Source: DAIOEK01 sp963721445
Lineage (GTDB): Bacteria; Chloroflexota; Anaerolineae; Anaerolineales; Anaerolineaceae
Direction of reading: 5' to 3'
DNA: 64,000 nucleotides
Assembly: GCA_963721445.1 (NCBI GenBank)
Contig: CAVRIZ010000005.1
Location: 1,736,001 to 1,800,000 of the forward strand
The notes under the pieces: generated by a model
The model's database searches: none
Seen by the model: the letters and a program-made list of their open reading frames with translations, nothing else
Told to the model about the DNA's origin: nothing
Part shown: positions 62,099 through 64,000 of the stretch, piece after piece
Numbering within the stretch: position 1 is the first letter of the stretch
How the letters are laid out: each line of letters opens with the position of its first letter
Made by a program: the position numbers and the translations under genes

Positions 62099-63400
62099 TT
62101 GGATTTCCTCCCCTTACTTTTTGTGGGAAGGTAGACTCCGACTACCCTGTTAGATGGCTGGATATACCTTTGGGCAATTCGAACAATATCAGAAGGAGTG
62201 ACTGACGATATTCGATTCTAGATATGAAAGGAACCAATCGTAGGTAGCGAATATCTCAGCATAACCCAGCCAAAATGCCTGGTTGGTAATATTCTCTGCA
62301 CTATATACGAACAGTGCTTTAGTCTGTTTAATGGCCCTTTCGATTTCTTCCCGTGTGACAGACCCGGACAGAATCCGATCCATCTCTACATCCAATGCCG
62401 TCATAACTTCATCCAGTTTTCGCTGTGGATGCAGAGTAAGGGTGATATCGTACATGAATGGGTCGATGGTTGCCTGCAAACTTCCATGCACTCCGATGAC
62501 CAATTCTTTTTCCACAAGCTGTTGATAAAGCCGGCTGGTCTTATTGGAGATACCACCCCCACCGAGGATGTTCAAACTGGTGGGCCCTGTCAATAAGGTA
62601 TCCAGAACCAATAAGGGGAAGAAATCCTCATGGGTTGCATTCGGTGACCGGTATGCCACTTGAATATAGGTGGTCTCACCCGAACCTTTTACCTCCACCC
62701 TTTTCTCATTTCCGAGCGGTGGTTCAGGAGGGATAACCTCAAGTTGGGTTGATTTTGATGGGATATTACTGAATAAATCTGTCAGATACGGCAGTAGACG
62801 GTCGGTGTCAAAATCGCCTGCAACCGCCATGATGGCATTTCCGGGGTGATAATAACGCTGGTAGTGGTGATAGAGATCATCTCGCTCCATACTTCGTAGA
62901 TCTTTGAGATCTCCAATCACTTCATGGTGATATGGATGGTGAGTGTATGAAGCACTTTGCACCGCTTCTCCCAAAAGGAAAAGCGGTTCGTTTTCATTTC
63001 CTTCACGCTCTGAGATGATCACCGTCCGTTCAGAAGCAACTTCCTTGGTGTCAAAGCTGCTATTGATCATGCGGTCCGCTTCCAATTGATAGGCGATATC
63101 GATCTTATCAGCTGGCATGGTTTCAAAATAGGTTGTCCAGTCGATGTGGGTCATTGCATTCCAAAAACCCCCTTCGCGCGAAATCATTTTATCCAAGATT
63201 CCGGGCGGGAATTTAGGAGTACCTTTGAATTGCATGTGCTCCACCCAATGAGAGACGCCGGTAATCCCGGGAGTCTCGTTCCTGGATCCGACGCGGTACC
63301 ACATCCAGCTACTGATAATTGGAGCTGTGTGGATCTCCTTAAGGTGGATCGTCAGTCCATTTTGCAGTACTGTTTTTGTTACATTCGCTTGTTCAGACAT
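62095..63400 (-). pseudogene. M16 zinc protease, catalytic, with single-base frameshift
   Basis: The 403-residue main frame has the catalytic HWVEH (H51, E54, H55) and the distal Glu around 131 (ISEREGNE). It ends early at 62189 after SYLESNIVSHSF. One base out of register, the reading continues VTPSDIVRIAQRYIQPSNR and ends KGRKSK with TGA at 62095-62097, overlapping the next gene by four bases in the usual way. An extra base lies at about 62197-62206. The gain of a typical C-terminus and a coupled overlap make sequencing error or a mild lesion likely. Confidence 0.8.
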
Positions 63401-63531
63401 TAAACCTCATCCGTATAACCTTATTTCTACCCATTCCAATCATACGACTATATCATAATGCGTGATAATCTAATAATGGAACACTGTATAATACTGCATT
63501 GATTGGACATTATTGTTAGGAGGACGAAGAA

Positions 63532-64000
63532 TTGAGCAACGAGATCACTCCGATCGTAGCTATTATTGGTGCGGGACCGGCAGGATTATACGCAACAAAA
63601 CAACTGACGATAGATGGATGCCAGGTGGTTTTGTTTAATCGGGATATTAAACCGGGTGGACTCGCTGAATATGGGATCTATCCAGACAAGCTTAAGATGA
63701 AAGAGGGTTTGAGGGCACAATTTAGGTCTATTTTGACCTCACCCATGGTTCATTACTTTGGCAATGTCCGGGTGGGTGTTGACTGTGATATCACTTTGGA
63801 ACAAATTCACAGGTTGGGTTTCCATGCGATCCTGGCGACCGTTGGCGCACAAGCCGAAAAATCCATAGGCATTCCAGGTGAAACGCTCACTGGTGTTTAT
63901 CATGCGAAAGAAGTGGTATACCATTACAACCACTTACCACCTTTCAGTGAGATGGACATTCAAATCGGGAAGAAGGTCGCAATCGTTGGGGTTGGAAACG
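63532..64000 (+). CDS. FAD-dependent oxidoreductase, partial (ferredoxin-NADP reductase-like)
   Basis: An open frame runs from a TTG at 63532, eight bases past GGAGG, to the window edge (156 residues seen). It begins with an FAD-binding IIGAGPAGLYA and has PGGLAEYGIYPDKLKMKEGL, typical of adrenodoxin-reductase and GltD-like proteins. It stops at the second dinucleotide motif (VAIVGVGN). It likely moves electrons between NADPH and ferredoxin. The 3' part is outside. Confidence 0.85.
   Translation, partial: MSNEITPIVAIIGAGPAGLYATKQLTIDGCQVVLFNRDIKPGGLAEYGIYPDKLKMKEGLRAQFRSILTSPMVHYFGNVRVGVDCDITLEQIHRLGFHAILATVGAQAEKSIGIPGETLTGVYHAKEVVYHYNHLPPFSEMDIQIGKKVAIVGVGN

Overview
The window looks like a piece of a Chloroflexota genome of the Anaerolineae type, probably a draft or metagenome-derived contig. 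The lineage is inferred from gene content: a DUF5667-like protein, several polytopic GT39-type glycosyltransferases, a methylenetetrahydrofolate reductase with a cysteine-rich N-terminal MTHFR-C module, a ribose-type sugar ABC transporter, a sortase-type LPNTG surface protein, GlpX beside Rho, and no sign of lipopolysaccharide or Bam-type outer-membrane genes. No 16S rRNA or other decisive marker is present, so this remains inference.

Layout. Positions 1-13,900 are accessory: a truncated zinc-ribbon membrane protein, tRNA 3'-end fragments, a DUF2726 protein, two tandem CPBP (Abi) membrane proteases, a PadR regulator with a pentapeptide-repeat partner, small enzymes (ICMT-like methyltransferase, two alpha/beta hydrolases, EVE, cupin, DinB), a ChrB-C/MFS pair and a striking cysteine-repeat protein. 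Positions 14,000-27,900 hold four large GT39-type membrane glycosyltransferases, a NarL-type two-component system, an MBL-fold hydrolase and two tRNA-Ser genes. The tRNA-Ser(GCT) gene is followed by three 90-bp tandem copies of a tRNA 3'-end plus terminator segment. Positions 28,000-34,200 carry a HerA-like ATPase and an RbsABC-type sugar transporter.

Positions 34,400-46,000 are the housekeeping core, all on the minus strand. In transcription order it reads MTHFR, rpsB, tsf, pyrH, a GT1-type glycosyltransferase, frr, uppS, cdsA, glpX, rho and an M23/LysM peptidase. It joins translation, UMP phosphorylation, undecaprenyl and CDP-diacylglycerol synthesis, gluconeogenesis and termination. Positions 46,300-64,000 are mixed: a B12-binding-type radical SAM protein, two homologous orphan membrane proteins with conserved acidic/His residues, adenosine deaminase, an LPNTG protein, a phosphohexomutase, a sugar transferase, an OmpR-type two-component system, a ParB-like/phosphoesterase/AcpS run, a pair of M16 proteases and the start of an FAD oxidoreductase.

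Six genes need one or more single-base corrections to read through: the SH3-like lipoprotein, a CPBP protease, two GT39 enzymes (one with two sites), the M23 peptidase and one M16 protease. Six of the seven sites are an extra base and one is a missing base. Because several of these are normally intact or functionally necessary genes, sequencing or assembly error is at least as likely as gene decay. No CRISPR array, transposase or integrase was found.
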